This document shows positions 20,601-27,687 of a DNA stretch of 64,000 nucleotides, piece after piece. The notes beneath the pieces were generated by a model. The model did no database searches. It was not told the origin of the DNA and was given only the letters and a program-made list of their open reading frames with translations. The stretch lies in NCBI GenBank assembly GCA_018241665.1, contig JAFEDK010000026.1, positions 62,001 through 126,000 on the forward strand, in the 5' to 3' direction. Source of the DNA: Pseudomonadota bacterium (lineage in GTDB: Bacteria > Pseudomonadota > Gammaproteobacteria > Burkholderiales > Rhodocyclaceae). Numbering within the stretch: position 1 is the stretch's first letter; every line of letters begins with the position of its first letter. The position numbers and the translations under genes are program-made.

Positions 20601-21624
20601 GTTCGCCGGTCTCACCGGCGGGCAACAGGTTCAGGCTGGCATCGACGACCAGCAAGCCGTAGTTGGGCAGCGGTCGCCCGATCGTCACCGCCTCGCCGGG
20701 CGTCAGCGCGGTGATGCTGGCCGACACCGTCGCCTCCGTCGGACCATAGGTATTGAAGACCTGGCGCTCTGGCGTTGCCCAGCGGTCGGCCACCGACTGC
20801 GGACAGGCCTCGCCCCCCAGATTGATCAGGCGCAGGCCGGGCACATCGGTCGCAAACAGGGCCAGCAGCGTCGGCACCGCGTGCAGCACGGTGATGCCAT
20901 GTTCTTGCAGGGCTTTCGGCAAGGCATCCGGGTCGGCGGTGATCTCCTGCGGCGCAATCCACAGGCTGGCGCCAACCAGGTAGGCGATCCAGATCTCCTC
21001 GAAAGACATGTCGAAGGCGACCGAGAAGCCCTGGTAGATACGGTCGTCGGCCCGGATGCCGAGGACGTCGTTCTCGCTACGCAGGAAATGACAGATCGCC
21101 CGCTGGCTGATCGGCACCCCTTTCGGTGTTCCCGTCGATCCTGAGGTGTAGATCACGTACGCCGGATCATCCGGACTGGCACCGTCGCGGCGGCGCAGCG
21201 GCTGTCCTGCGGCGTACAGCAGTGCAGCCGGAGACCAGACCGGGCAGGTGACGCCCGCACACGCCCGGTCGGTAATCAAACCTGCGCCGCGCGCATCCTG
21301 CAGACACACGGCGACACGCTCAGCCGGCGCATCCGCATCGAAGGGTAACCAGGCCGCACCGGTCTTGGCGATGGCCAGCTGGGCCACCAGCAGCTCGGCC
21401 CCCCTCGGCAACCACAGGCCCAGGATATCGCCGGGCCGCACGCCGGCCGAGATGAGGTGATGCGCCGCCAGGTCCGCGCGCTCATTGAGCGCCTGGTAAG
21501 AGAGGCTCTCCGTCCCCCAGATCAGTGCAGGACGCTCCGGATGACGGCTCGCCGTCGCCTCGAAAAGGTCTGCAAGAGTTTCTTCAAGAAGAAGATCCGG
21601 TCGGAAAGTGCCTTTGACTATCAT
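17668..21624 (-). CDS. Pls-like single-module NRPS membrane synthetase (A-T-six TM-three tandem C-terminal domains)
   Basis: 1318 residues. An adenylation domain (about 1-500) has VIYTSGSTGTPKGVP, NTYGPTEATVS, YRTGDLAR and the A10 lysine in SGKIDRKAL (K489). A carrier domain has its phosphopantetheine serine in LGGHSLLAA (S546). Hydrophobic helices then alternate with three hexapeptide left-handed-beta-helix-like segments (IGRDVVIGSVTIRQ; IGRDAEISTAMGIVPD; TVGVRGTVLYDTRIGDGV). This order and length match epsilon-poly-L-lysine synthetase Pls, which polymerises one amino acid without a condensation domain. The specificity stretch reads FDMSFEE: the aspartate that binds the alpha-amino group is kept. 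The product (homopoly-amino acid or short peptide) is unknown. No clear ribosome binding site. Confidence 0.85.
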   Translation of the reverse strand: MIVKGTFRPDLLLEETLADLFEATASRHPERPALIWGTESLSYQALNERADLAAHHLISAGVRPGDILGLWLPRGAELLVAQLAIAKTGAAWLPFDADAPAERVAVCLQDARGAGLITDRACAGVTCPVWSPAALLYAAGQPLRRRDGASPDDPAYVIYTSGSTGTPKGVPISQRAICHFLRSENDVLGIRADDRIYQGFSVAFDMSFEEIWIAYLVGASLWIAPQEITADPDALPKALQEHGITVLHAVPTLLALFATDVPGLRLINLGGEACPQSVADRWATPERQVFNTYGPTEATVSASITALTPGEAVTIGRPLPNYGLLVVDASLNLLPAGETGELCIFGPGVANGYLGRPELTSEKFRANPWAEAAHEASLYRTGDLARIDAEGRVECLGRADDQVKVRGFRVELGEIEAALTRRLVNATAAVVLKPVGEVEQLVAYIMAADIERLEVAALRAHLRETLPPYMVPSHFELIEVIPRLTSGKIDRKALRALPMSVPATAAESEQPVGEAEAALFAGLARLFPGLAIRRDSDFFNDLGGHSLLAARLVSALRTDPRFAGMTVRDVYCQRRVADIAVAMEEGARHQTATRARSYVQVPPLRRLLCGLAQAVTLPFMIGLHILNWLAPFFTYHFFTGDPGDSVWRAMGASMLVFLGTYLVNFGAAVLSSRTLLLGIRPGRYPLWGPTYFRWWLADRLQQTAPAYLLSGSSLYCGYLRALGARIGRDVVIGSVTIRQPWLLSIGDGASIGSQVNLENVRVEGGELIVGAIDIGAESNVGSYAVLEDDTAIAPFGRIEGLAALPRGGRIGEREVWDGSPARYVRHLGEKERLARPPVSALRRQLEAVFFGLGAALTALLFFLPIFPTFVLIDALDDGAFDPAAAGAHGYLWAVLRYTVLALPASCVLVISTALIAAAIRWLVLPRLLPGTWPVHGNVYCRKWLANQIQVASLNVLHGVYATIYAPVWYRLLGAKIGRDAEISTAMGIVPDMLTLGDEAFIADAVMLGDEKIDAGWMSVDNTVIGQRSFVGNGAYVPDGTTLPPGVLLGVQSKAPATERMASGQTWLGSPALELPSREEVMGFPDALTFRPSIWRRIGRGIVEAARILIPLSLIIGVGYVIVLAAMPAAADENWFKLSWQLSLAGICYGIGGYLLVVLLKWLLIGRYRPRAIPMWTPFVWVSEAVTSVYESIAVPNFLEYLRGTPMLPVVLRLIGVRTGRGVYMDTTDITEFDCVTIGDQAELNAWSGPQTHLFEDRIMKIGRIDIGAQVTVGVRGTVLYDTRIGDGVRLGPLTLVMKGESLPAQTAWSGSPAQPWQG

Positions 21625-21893
21625 CGGAGATCAGCAGAGTCGGTCATTCCTGCCCTCGTCGCCCAGGACGAGCGCAGCGACACGCAGCGGAAGGGCTACG
21701 GCCACGGCAGGGATTCACGGGAGTTGGATACGGCGGACGGCAGTGCCGGGAGAGTCACCCCATTCTTATAGTCGAATCCCCTTGCGACTGCCTGACCAGA
21801 TGCCCACTCAAACAGCGGAGGGAATGAACAGCAAGAGGCGGGCGTCGATACCATCGCATTAAGCCGTATTTGCCGATTTCGGCGGCAGAAAAC
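21625..21893. other. Intergenic gap before the Pls-like gene
   Basis: About 270 bp between the Pls-like start and the terminator at 21894-21933. I see no supportable gene, no shared operator box and no strong ribosome binding site; short open frames here are opposite-strand shadows. The promoter of the Pls-like gene should be in this stretch but cannot be pinned down by eye. Confidence 0.4.
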
Positions 21894-21933
21894 AAAAATG
21901 GAGCAAAGCCTATTTTGACTTTGCTCCATTTTT
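21894..21933. terminator. Bidirectional Rho-independent terminator after tRNA-Pro
   Basis: A 15-bp stem, AAAAATGGAGCAAAG (21894-21908) with CTTTGCTCCATTTTT (21919-21933), and a 10-nt loop. The A/T ends of the stem provide a U-tract in both directions. It lies 40 bp beyond the 3' end of tRNA-Pro and should end that transcript. Confidence 0.88.
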
Positions 21934-21973
21934 GCTTGAGTGCAAATAAGATCTTTATTTGCCTCTGAATTGG

Positions 21974-22050
21974 TGGTCGGGGAAAGAGGATTCGAACCTC
22001 CGGCCCCTGCGTCCCGAACGCAGTGCTCTACCAGGCTGAGCTATTCCCCG
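21974..22050 (-). tRNA. tRNA-Pro (anticodon CGG)
   Basis: The minus strand folds as a 77-nt cloverleaf: acceptor CGGGGAA with TTCCCCG, D-arm AGCTCAGCCTGGTAGAGC, anticodon stem CTGCG/CGCAG with loop TTCGGGA (anticodon CGG), T-arm GGAGGTTCGAATCCTC. The CCA end is encoded. It reads CCG codons. It has its own promoter (22108-22135) and terminator (21894-21933). I see no attachment-site duplication or integrase beside it. Confidence 0.97.
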
Positions 22051-22107
22051 ACTCTTTACTGCTGAATTAGCGCTGATCTGCTAACTCTCTAAAACAAGAA
22101 GTCGTGA

Positions 22108-22135
22108 ATTATACAGTTAATTTCGACTTTGTAAA
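22108..22135 (-). promoter_or_regulatory. Sigma-70 promoter of tRNA-Pro
   Basis: On the minus strand TTTACA (22135-22130), 16 nt, TATAAT (22113-22108). The start would be near 22101, giving a leader of about 50 nt. Downstream of the -10 the sequence CGACTTCTTG matches the tRNA-Thr promoter region. Confidence 0.78.
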
Positions 22136-22170
22136 GTTGTTTTTGAAACTTTTTCGCCCCGCACTAGAAA

Positions 22171-23139
22171 TTAATATTTCCGTGCAACTGCGAACGAAGA
22201 CAATTGTATCAACGATTCTTTAAAAATGGAAGAGGGAAGTTGATTAAGTGCATTAAGGGCAAGCTGCGCCTCTTCTTCGGCCACTTTACGGGTAGCTTCA
22301 ATCGCACCGGATTCGCGAATGGCGCCGAGCACTGCTGCGAAGTCTTCGCGGCCACCATTTTCAATAGCCTTCCGCACGCAGGCAGCCTGCTCCGGCGTGC
22401 CGTGCTGCATCACGTGGATCAACGGCAGGGTCGGCTTGCCTTCCGCAAGGTCGTCGCCAATATGCTTGCCGGTATCCGCTTCTTCGCCGGAATAATCCAA
22501 GACGTCGTCGATCAATTGGAAGGCGGTCCCGATATGCATGCCGAAGGCTGCGAGCGAATCCTCCAGCTCCTGACTGACACCACCCAGAATTCCACCGAGC
22601 CGGGCCGCCGCTTCAAATAGCTTGGCCGTCTTGTAACGGATCACCCGCAAGTAATCTTCGATCTCGACATCGGCGTTATGGCAATTGAGCAACTGCAGGA
22701 CTTCGCCTTCGGCAATCACGTTGGTGGCGTCGGCAAGGACGCGCATCACCTTCATGTTGTCGGTGCCAACCATCATCTGGAAAGCACGGGAATACAGGAA
22801 ATCCCCGACCAGCACCGAAGCTGCATTACCGAACAATGCATTGGCCGTCTTGTTGCCGCGGCGCAATTCGGACTCGTCGACCACATCGTCGTGCAGCAAG
22901 GTAGCCGTGTGAATGAATTCCACGACCGCCGCCAATTCACGATGATAGGTGCCCTGATAACCGGCCGCGCCAGCCGTGAACAAAACCATGGCCGGACGCA
23001 GTCTCTTGCCGCCGCTGCCGATGATGTATTCGGCCACCTGGCGAATGAGGACCACGTCGGAGTATAGGCGATCCCTTATGACGGCATCGAGCGCCTTCAT
23101 GTCTTCGGCGATCGGCGCGTAAAGCTGCGTGAGAGACAA
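22171..23139 (-). CDS. ispB: All-trans polyprenyl diphosphate synthase (octaprenyl type)
   Basis: 322 residues. The first aspartate-rich motif is LLHDDVVDES (D84, D85, D88), with GGKRLRPA before it. The second is AFQLIDDVLDYSG near 211, followed by GDDLAEGKPTLPLIH. These Mg-binding motifs define trans-isoprenyl diphosphate synthases, and the size and ending (SSFAVARKY) match IspB, which makes the ubiquinone side chain. Cytoplasmic. It reads toward tRNA-Pro on the same strand. The 121-bp gap between them is AT-rich and holds the tRNA promoter; upstream is ugpQ. Confidence 0.95.
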   Translation of the reverse strand: MSLTQLYAPIAEDMKALDAVIRDRLYSDVVLIRQVAEYIIGSGGKRLRPAMVLFTAGAAGYQGTYHRELAAVVEFIHTATLLHDDVVDESELRRGNKTANALFGNAASVLVGDFLYSRAFQMMVGTDNMKVMRVLADATNVIAEGEVLQLLNCHNADVEIEDYLRVIRYKTAKLFEAAARLGGILGGVSQELEDSLAAFGMHIGTAFQLIDDVLDYSGEEADTGKHIGDDLAEGKPTLPLIHVMQHGTPEQAACVRKAIENGGREDFAAVLGAIRESGAIEATRKVAEEEAQLALNALNQLPSSIFKESLIQLSSFAVARKY

Positions 23140-23205
23140 GACCGTGCCCAGATTAGGAAAAACGCGATGTTAGGGGCCGACTGCACCGGCGTCAAGCCGA
23201 CCCTG

Positions 23206-23970
23206 TCAAGTATTGCAACACTCCGTCGCCAACGGAGCCAGACAATCGGGACGATCGGAAAACACCCCGGCAACACCCCAGTCCAGCAGGCGCCGCGCCT
23301 CGTCGAAGGCGTTAACCGTGTAGACCATGACGGCCAGCCCGGCTTCACGGACCGCACTGACATCCGCCTCGGTCAGCCCTTCCCGCGACAGGTTGAGTGC
23401 CACGCAGGACAGACTCTGCGCCATCGCCAGTGCGGCGGGACTGTATGAACTGACCAGCAGGGCCCTCGGCCATTGGGGCACTTCCTCGATGGCGGCCTCA
23501 AGCGCTTCCACCGAAAAGGACGACAGCAAGACCTGCGGCCCGTCGGCTCCGTCGTCGATGCCACGCAGACAGCGCCCCACGACCTGGCCGGTCTGCCGCT
23601 CCTTGCCGATGGCCGGCTTGATCTCCACATTGGCGGCCAGCCGGAGGCGCCGGCAACGCTCCAGAGCCGCGCCAAATGCCGGAATGGTTTCGTCAGCATA
23701 GGCAGGATGGAAGTGGCGCCCCACATCCACCTCCAGCAGTTCCACCGCATCCAGTTCGGCGACGCGCCCCGGACGGGCTGCCGTCCGATCCAGGGTTTCG
23801 TCGTGGATCAGAAGCGGCTGCCCGTCGGCGGACAGCATCACGTCGAACTCCACTGCCCGGCACCCCAGTCGGGCGGCAATCTCAAGGCCAGCCAGGGTGT
23901 TCTCCGGCGCCAGCGCGCCACCGCAACGGTGCACCACCAGCGCCGGCCACGCCCAGCCAGCCATGATCAC
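23206..23970 (-). CDS. ugpQ: Glycerophosphodiester phosphodiesterase
   Basis: 254 residues. The N-terminal catalytic pattern VVHRCGGALAPENTLAG, VEFDVMLSADGQPLLIHDETLDRT and later VEIKPAIG and VMVYTVNAFDEARRLLDWGVAGVFSD are the GDPD TIM-barrel motifs. It cleaves deacylated phospholipid diesters to glycerol-3-phosphate and alcohol. The residue after the HR pair is cysteine where glycine or alanine is usual, an uncommon but possibly tolerated change. It follows the UgpB-like gene by 10 bp, so the two are probably co-transcribed for glycerophosphodiester use. No UgpA, E or C in the window. Start could also be 23964. Confidence 0.9.
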   Translation of the reverse strand: MIMAGWAWPALVVHRCGGALAPENTLAGLEIAARLGCRAVEFDVMLSADGQPLLIHDETLDRTAARPGRVAELDAVELLEVDVGRHFHPAYADETIPAFGAALERCRRLRLAANVEIKPAIGKERQTGQVVGRCLRGIDDGADGPQVLLSSFSVEALEAAIEEVPQWPRALLVSSYSPAALAMAQSLSCVALNLSREGLTEADVSAVREAGLAVMVYTVNAFDEARRLLDWGVAGVFSDRPDCLAPLATECCNT

Positions 23971-23980
23971 GGAGCCTCGC

Positions 23981-25285
23981 TCAGTCCAGTGCCCGCGACC
24001 GTGCCACGGCGGTATCGAGGGCCAGCTTGGACGGCTTGCGATCCTCCCAGACGGACTCCAGCTCTTCCTCGATGATGCGACGCACGGCAGCGCGTTGCGG
24101 ATAGCTGCTGGCCCGGGAGACGGAAGTCACCGGCTTGTGGGACAGCTGCTGCACGCCGATGCGGATGGCAGCCAGATCGCCCGCCAGCAGGCGGCTTTCA
24201 GACGCCAGCAGGCCAGCGCGGTTGAGGGGCAGATAACCGGCGGTACGCTGCCATTCCACCTGGCTCTCGCTGCTCAGCCAGAAGCTCACGAAACGGGCAA
24301 CAGCCTTGTATTCGGCCGGCTTCTTACCCGCGCCGATCCACAGGGCGGGACCATCAGCCAGGGTGTTCTGCGGCGCCCCGTAATAGTCCTCGTGGTACGG
24401 CAGGGTCGCCACTCCGACCTCGAAACCGGCCTGGCGCTGCAGGGTCGGGAATGCCGCGGACGGCGCAGTCAGCACTGCACACTCCCCCTTCGCGAAACGC
24501 TCGGTGGCTTCGTCTTCGCGACCGAAAAGGTGCAGGTAACGGGCCTTCACCCACGAAGACAGCATCGCCACATGCTTGACCTCAAGCATGCCGTTGATGG
24601 TCAGGCTGGCCTTCTTGCCTTCGGAGACGACCGGCTCGTTGTGCCAGGCACTCATGTTTTCGACCAGGATCCAGGCGGGCTGAGCCGTGGTGTACGGACA
24701 GGTGGCGCCATGGGCAACCAGTTGACCGAGGGTCTTCTGCAGGGCCTGCCAGGTTTTCGGCGCGCTGTCCGGATCAACGCCGGCATCGCGGAAGGCCTGC
24801 TTGTTGTAGAACATCACCGGGGTGGACAGACCGACCGGCAACGCAACCAGGCGATTAGCGCTATCGAGCGGCGTCGGCGTCATCATGGACGGGGCCTTCA
24901 GGGTCTCGAAGCGCTCGCCGGCCTCTTTCATGACCTGATGCAGCGGACGATAACGCGGAGCACCGGCCAGGAAGCCGGGCAGATCCCGTTCGCCGAGGAT
25001 CATCATGTCCGGCAAAGCACCGTCGTTCCAGCGACGCTCGCGCACCACGACCTTTACCGCCGGGTTGCTCGCGTTGTAGCGATCGACCAGTTTCTGCAAC
25101 TGCTCACCCTTGTCGGCGCCCAAGCTATGCACCAGTTCGACTTCCTTCACTGCCACGTCCGCCGACGCGGCGCGGGGGGATGCCTGGGGCTTGGCGGCCG
25201 GCTGCGACTTGGCAGCGGCCATGACCGGGGAGACGCACAAAGCGCCGAAAGCCGCCACCAGGGCGGAACGACTCAAGATATTCAT
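23981..25285 (-). CDS. Extracellular solute-binding protein, UgpB-like (glycerol-3-phosphate/sugar family 1)
   Basis: 434 residues from the ATG at 25285; a start at 25300 is possible. A signal peptide ends near AVMAAAKS, followed by a Pro/Ala linker (KSQPAAKPQASPRAAS). The mature domain has VELVHSLGADKGEQLQKLVDRYN and VALPVGLSTPVMFYNKQAFRDAG, typical of family-1 binding proteins that include UgpB. The next gene is ugpQ, 10 bp away, supporting glycerol-3-phosphate or glycerophosphodiester binding. Usual UgpAEC genes are absent here, so the membrane complex must be elsewhere or shared. Confidence 0.82.
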   Translation of the reverse strand: MNILSRSALVAAFGALCVSPVMAAAKSQPAAKPQASPRAASADVAVKEVELVHSLGADKGEQLQKLVDRYNASNPAVKVVVRERRWNDGALPDMMILGERDLPGFLAGAPRYRPLHQVMKEAGERFETLKAPSMMTPTPLDSANRLVALPVGLSTPVMFYNKQAFRDAGVDPDSAPKTWQALQKTLGQLVAHGATCPYTTAQPAWILVENMSAWHNEPVVSEGKKASLTINGMLEVKHVAMLSSWVKARYLHLFGREDEATERFAKGECAVLTAPSAAFPTLQRQAGFEVGVATLPYHEDYYGAPQNTLADGPALWIGAGKKPAEYKAVARFVSFWLSSESQVEWQRTAGYLPLNRAGLLASESRLLAGDLAAIRIGVQQLSHKPVTSVSRASSYPQRAAVRRIIEEELESVWEDRKPSKLALDTAVARSRALD

Positions 25286-25433
25286 GGGGAAGGGGTCCAT
25301 CAACAGGAAGACGCAAATCAGGAAAGGATTATAGTAAGAAGCGCCCTGCTCCGCCGCCCGGATTCGTGACAAGACGTTCAAGTCCCGGACTGGAGGGCCG
25401 TTGACGTGACAAATGCAACGCGATCAGCGAGCC

Positions 25434-25871
25434 ATGAAGAAATCGTCCCTGCGCCTCATGCTTACGATAGTCGGTGCCGCCGCCGTGCTCGGCGGCTGCG
25501 AACGGCTGGGCATCCCCGACCCCAGCAAGACCGCAGCCCAGACCGAATCCGAAGGGAAAGCCATCGGCAGCGCCTGCCGCCACGCTGGGCGGGCCATAGA
25601 GGATTGTTTTACGTTGAATCCGAATGCCTCGAAGGCCGCCGTCTTCTCCGGCTGGAAGGAGATGAACGACTACATGGCGGAGAACAAGATCGCCGAGGTG
25701 TCTCCGCAACTGCCGCCCCCCGCACCGCCGGTTCCCCCTGGAACGAAACCCGCCAAGGCCAAGCGTGCCGAAGCCGAAACCCAGGACGAAGACAAGACCA
25801 GCCCGGACAGCGGCAAGGAAGACAGCGAAACCGACGAAAAGCCACGCAAACGCCGCCGCGCAAGCGAGTGA
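25434..25871 (+). CDS. Small lipoprotein with charged C-terminal tail
   Basis: 145 residues from the ATG at 25434; an in-frame start at 25413 would add seven residues before the signal. A lipoprotein signal (KKSSLRLMLTIVGAAAVLGGC) ends in the lipobox LGGC. The mature part has two conserved-looking cysteines (SACRHAGRAIEDCFTLNP) and SKAAVFSGWKEMNDYMAENKI. A proline-rich linker and a Lys/Glu/Arg-rich tail end the protein. No family recognised; the tail could contact peptidoglycan or nucleic acid, which is speculation. It is convergent with the EAL gene and divergent from the UgpB-like gene. Confidence 0.75.
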   Translation: MKKSSLRLMLTIVGAAAVLGGCERLGIPDPSKTAAQTESEGKAIGSACRHAGRAIEDCFTLNPNASKAAVFSGWKEMNDYMAENKIAEVSPQLPPPAPPVPPGTKPAKAKRAEAETQDEDKTSPDSGKEDSETDEKPRKRRRASE

Positions 25872-25887
25872 CAGAGGTCCGCGGCAC

Positions 25888-27687
25888 TCAGCGGGCGGAA
25901 GACCCGGCACTCCCTTCCGGCAGGCCCCGCCACCAGTCGATGAATGCCTCGACCGTCATCGCCGGCGCATACAGGAAACCCTGCGCGCAATCGCACCCCA
26001 TGTCCGCCAGCACACCCTCTGTCTCCGCGCTCTCGACGCCTTCGGCCACCACTTCCAGACCGAAGGCGTGGGCAATCCGCACCATCAGTTCGACGATCGC
26101 ACGGTCGCTGGCCGACTGCGCGATTCGCTCGACGAAGGACTTGTCGATCTTCAGCTCATCCACGGGCAGACGGCGCAGATAGTCCATGGACGAGTAACCC
26201 GTCCCGAAATCGTCCAGTGCCACGCGGCCGCCAGCCACCTTCAAGGCCTCCAGCGTCCGCACCGACATGCCCTCGCTCGACACCAGGCCACCTTCGGTCA
26301 GTTCGAAGCACAGTCTTGCGGGGTCGATCCGCCAGGTTTCGCAGGTCTGCCTGATGAATAACGGCAATTCCGGATCCTTCAGATCCTCGGCCACGAGATT
26401 CGCCGAAATCCGCAGGGGGCAAGCAGCGGCATCCAGCGCGGCCAGGCTCTGGGCTGCCTGCTGGATCACCCAGCGCGACAAGTCGGCCATCAGCCCGAGG
26501 CGCTCGAAAACCTGGAGGATCCGCGCCGGCGACACCACCTTGCCGTTGGCGTCGGTCCAGCGCAGCAGGGCCTCGGCGCCGACCGGGCGCCGGGACGGCA
26601 GCGCCACCTGCGGTTGCAGGTAGAGCTGGAACTGACGCGCCTCGAACGCCCGCGCCACTTCGGTCTCGAAATGCGCATCACCATCGGCCTGACGGGCCAC
26701 ATCCGGGCAATACACGTCGAACAGTTGCCCCGAACGCCTGGCCACATTCACTGCCATGCGCGCCGCCTTCTCGAGCCCCAGTACGTCACGGGCCTGTTCA
26801 GGGGCCCAGCTGCCACCGGCACAGAAGCGACCACGCAGGACTGGAAAGGCATTGCCGCGAGCCGCTTCACAGGCATCGACCAGCTTGTAAGCGGCCAGCG
26901 ACACTTGGGCCGGGCTACGCAGATCGGGCAGGATCACCGCCCACTCGGCATTGCCCAGGGCACACAGGATGTCGCGCGGTCGCAATACCGCCCGCATCGC
27001 ATCCGACAAGGCAAGACGGAGGTGGTCCTGTTCGTCCAGCGCCAGCACTTCGGCCGCACAGCCCCACTCTGCGGCCACGACGACCAGCCCGAGCACGCCC
27101 TCCGCGCCGGCCTTGCGCAGGTGTTCGTCGAGCAGGCCGAGAAAGCGCCGCCGGTTGGGGATGCCCAGGACCGGATCGCCGTCCTCGGCACAGATCCGGA
27201 ATGCCTGCTCCTGGTCGACAGTCGCCTCGGCCAGCACGCCTCCCAGGCAGCAGCCCAGGCGTATCAGTGCCGCCTGGATGTCCAGCTCGAGACGATGGGC
27301 CACGCCACGCTCACCAACCAGCAGGGTCTGGCAGTCGGCCAATAGCGATTCAATCGCCAGGAAAGGCAGTTCGGTCACCGCCCCCGCCAGGTAGCAATCG
27401 AGCCAGCTCCCGATCAGATCCTGCAGCCAGCGCGGGGAAAAATCCCACTCGGCAAAGCGGGACAGGCGGGCGCAGAAGGCCTCCAGCGGCGGCCCCACCT
27501 CCGCACTGCCACCAAAACGCCCGGCGAGCCCCGCTTCCAGGGTCCTGGAATCGACAATCCGCCCAAAAGCCCGGATCGCCGCCTGCTCGGCCGCACCAAT
27601 GCCATAACGCAGCAGCAGGCGCCCGAGAGCCCCCCCGTCGAGAGGAGGCACAAGCCGGCCGCCAGGGCGCAGGGTCGGGGTATTCAT
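25888..27687 (-). CDS. c-di-GMP phosphodiesterase: degenerate GGDEF plus intact EAL
   Basis: 599 residues. Residues 1-165 are an unassigned helical region. A GGDEF-like domain (about 170-325) has LGIPNRRRF, but the active loop reads GNAEW (245-249), so no cyclase activity is expected. The EAL domain (about 340-585) keeps the residues needed for hydrolysis: AEALLRW (E372), ISANL, LCFELTE, DDFGTGYSS, LKIDKSF, VAEGVES, AQGFLYAP. It should hydrolyse c-di-GMP, with the dead GGDEF perhaps as a GTP sensor. Its ATG overlaps the HD-GYP stop (27684-27687), so both phosphodiesterase-type proteins are made together. Confidence 0.92.
   Translation of the reverse strand: MNTPTLRPGGRLVPPLDGGALGRLLLRYGIGAAEQAAIRAFGRIVDSRTLEAGLAGRFGGSAEVGPPLEAFCARLSRFAEWDFSPRWLQDLIGSWLDCYLAGAVTELPFLAIESLLADCQTLLVGERGVAHRLELDIQAALIRLGCCLGGVLAEATVDQEQAFRICAEDGDPVLGIPNRRRFLGLLDEHLRKAGAEGVLGLVVVAAEWGCAAEVLALDEQDHLRLALSDAMRAVLRPRDILCALGNAEWAVILPDLRSPAQVSLAAYKLVDACEAARGNAFPVLRGRFCAGGSWAPEQARDVLGLEKAARMAVNVARRSGQLFDVYCPDVARQADGDAHFETEVARAFEARQFQLYLQPQVALPSRRPVGAEALLRWTDANGKVVSPARILQVFERLGLMADLSRWVIQQAAQSLAALDAAACPLRISANLVAEDLKDPELPLFIRQTCETWRIDPARLCFELTEGGLVSSEGMSVRTLEALKVAGGRVALDDFGTGYSSMDYLRRLPVDELKIDKSFVERIAQSASDRAIVELMVRIAHAFGLEVVAEGVESAETEGVLADMGCDCAQGFLYAPAMTVEAFIDWWRGLPEGSAGSSAR

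Noticed and set aside
21940-22170. Integration site at tRNA-Pro
   Set aside because: No duplicated tRNA 3' end, integrase or composition change near it.
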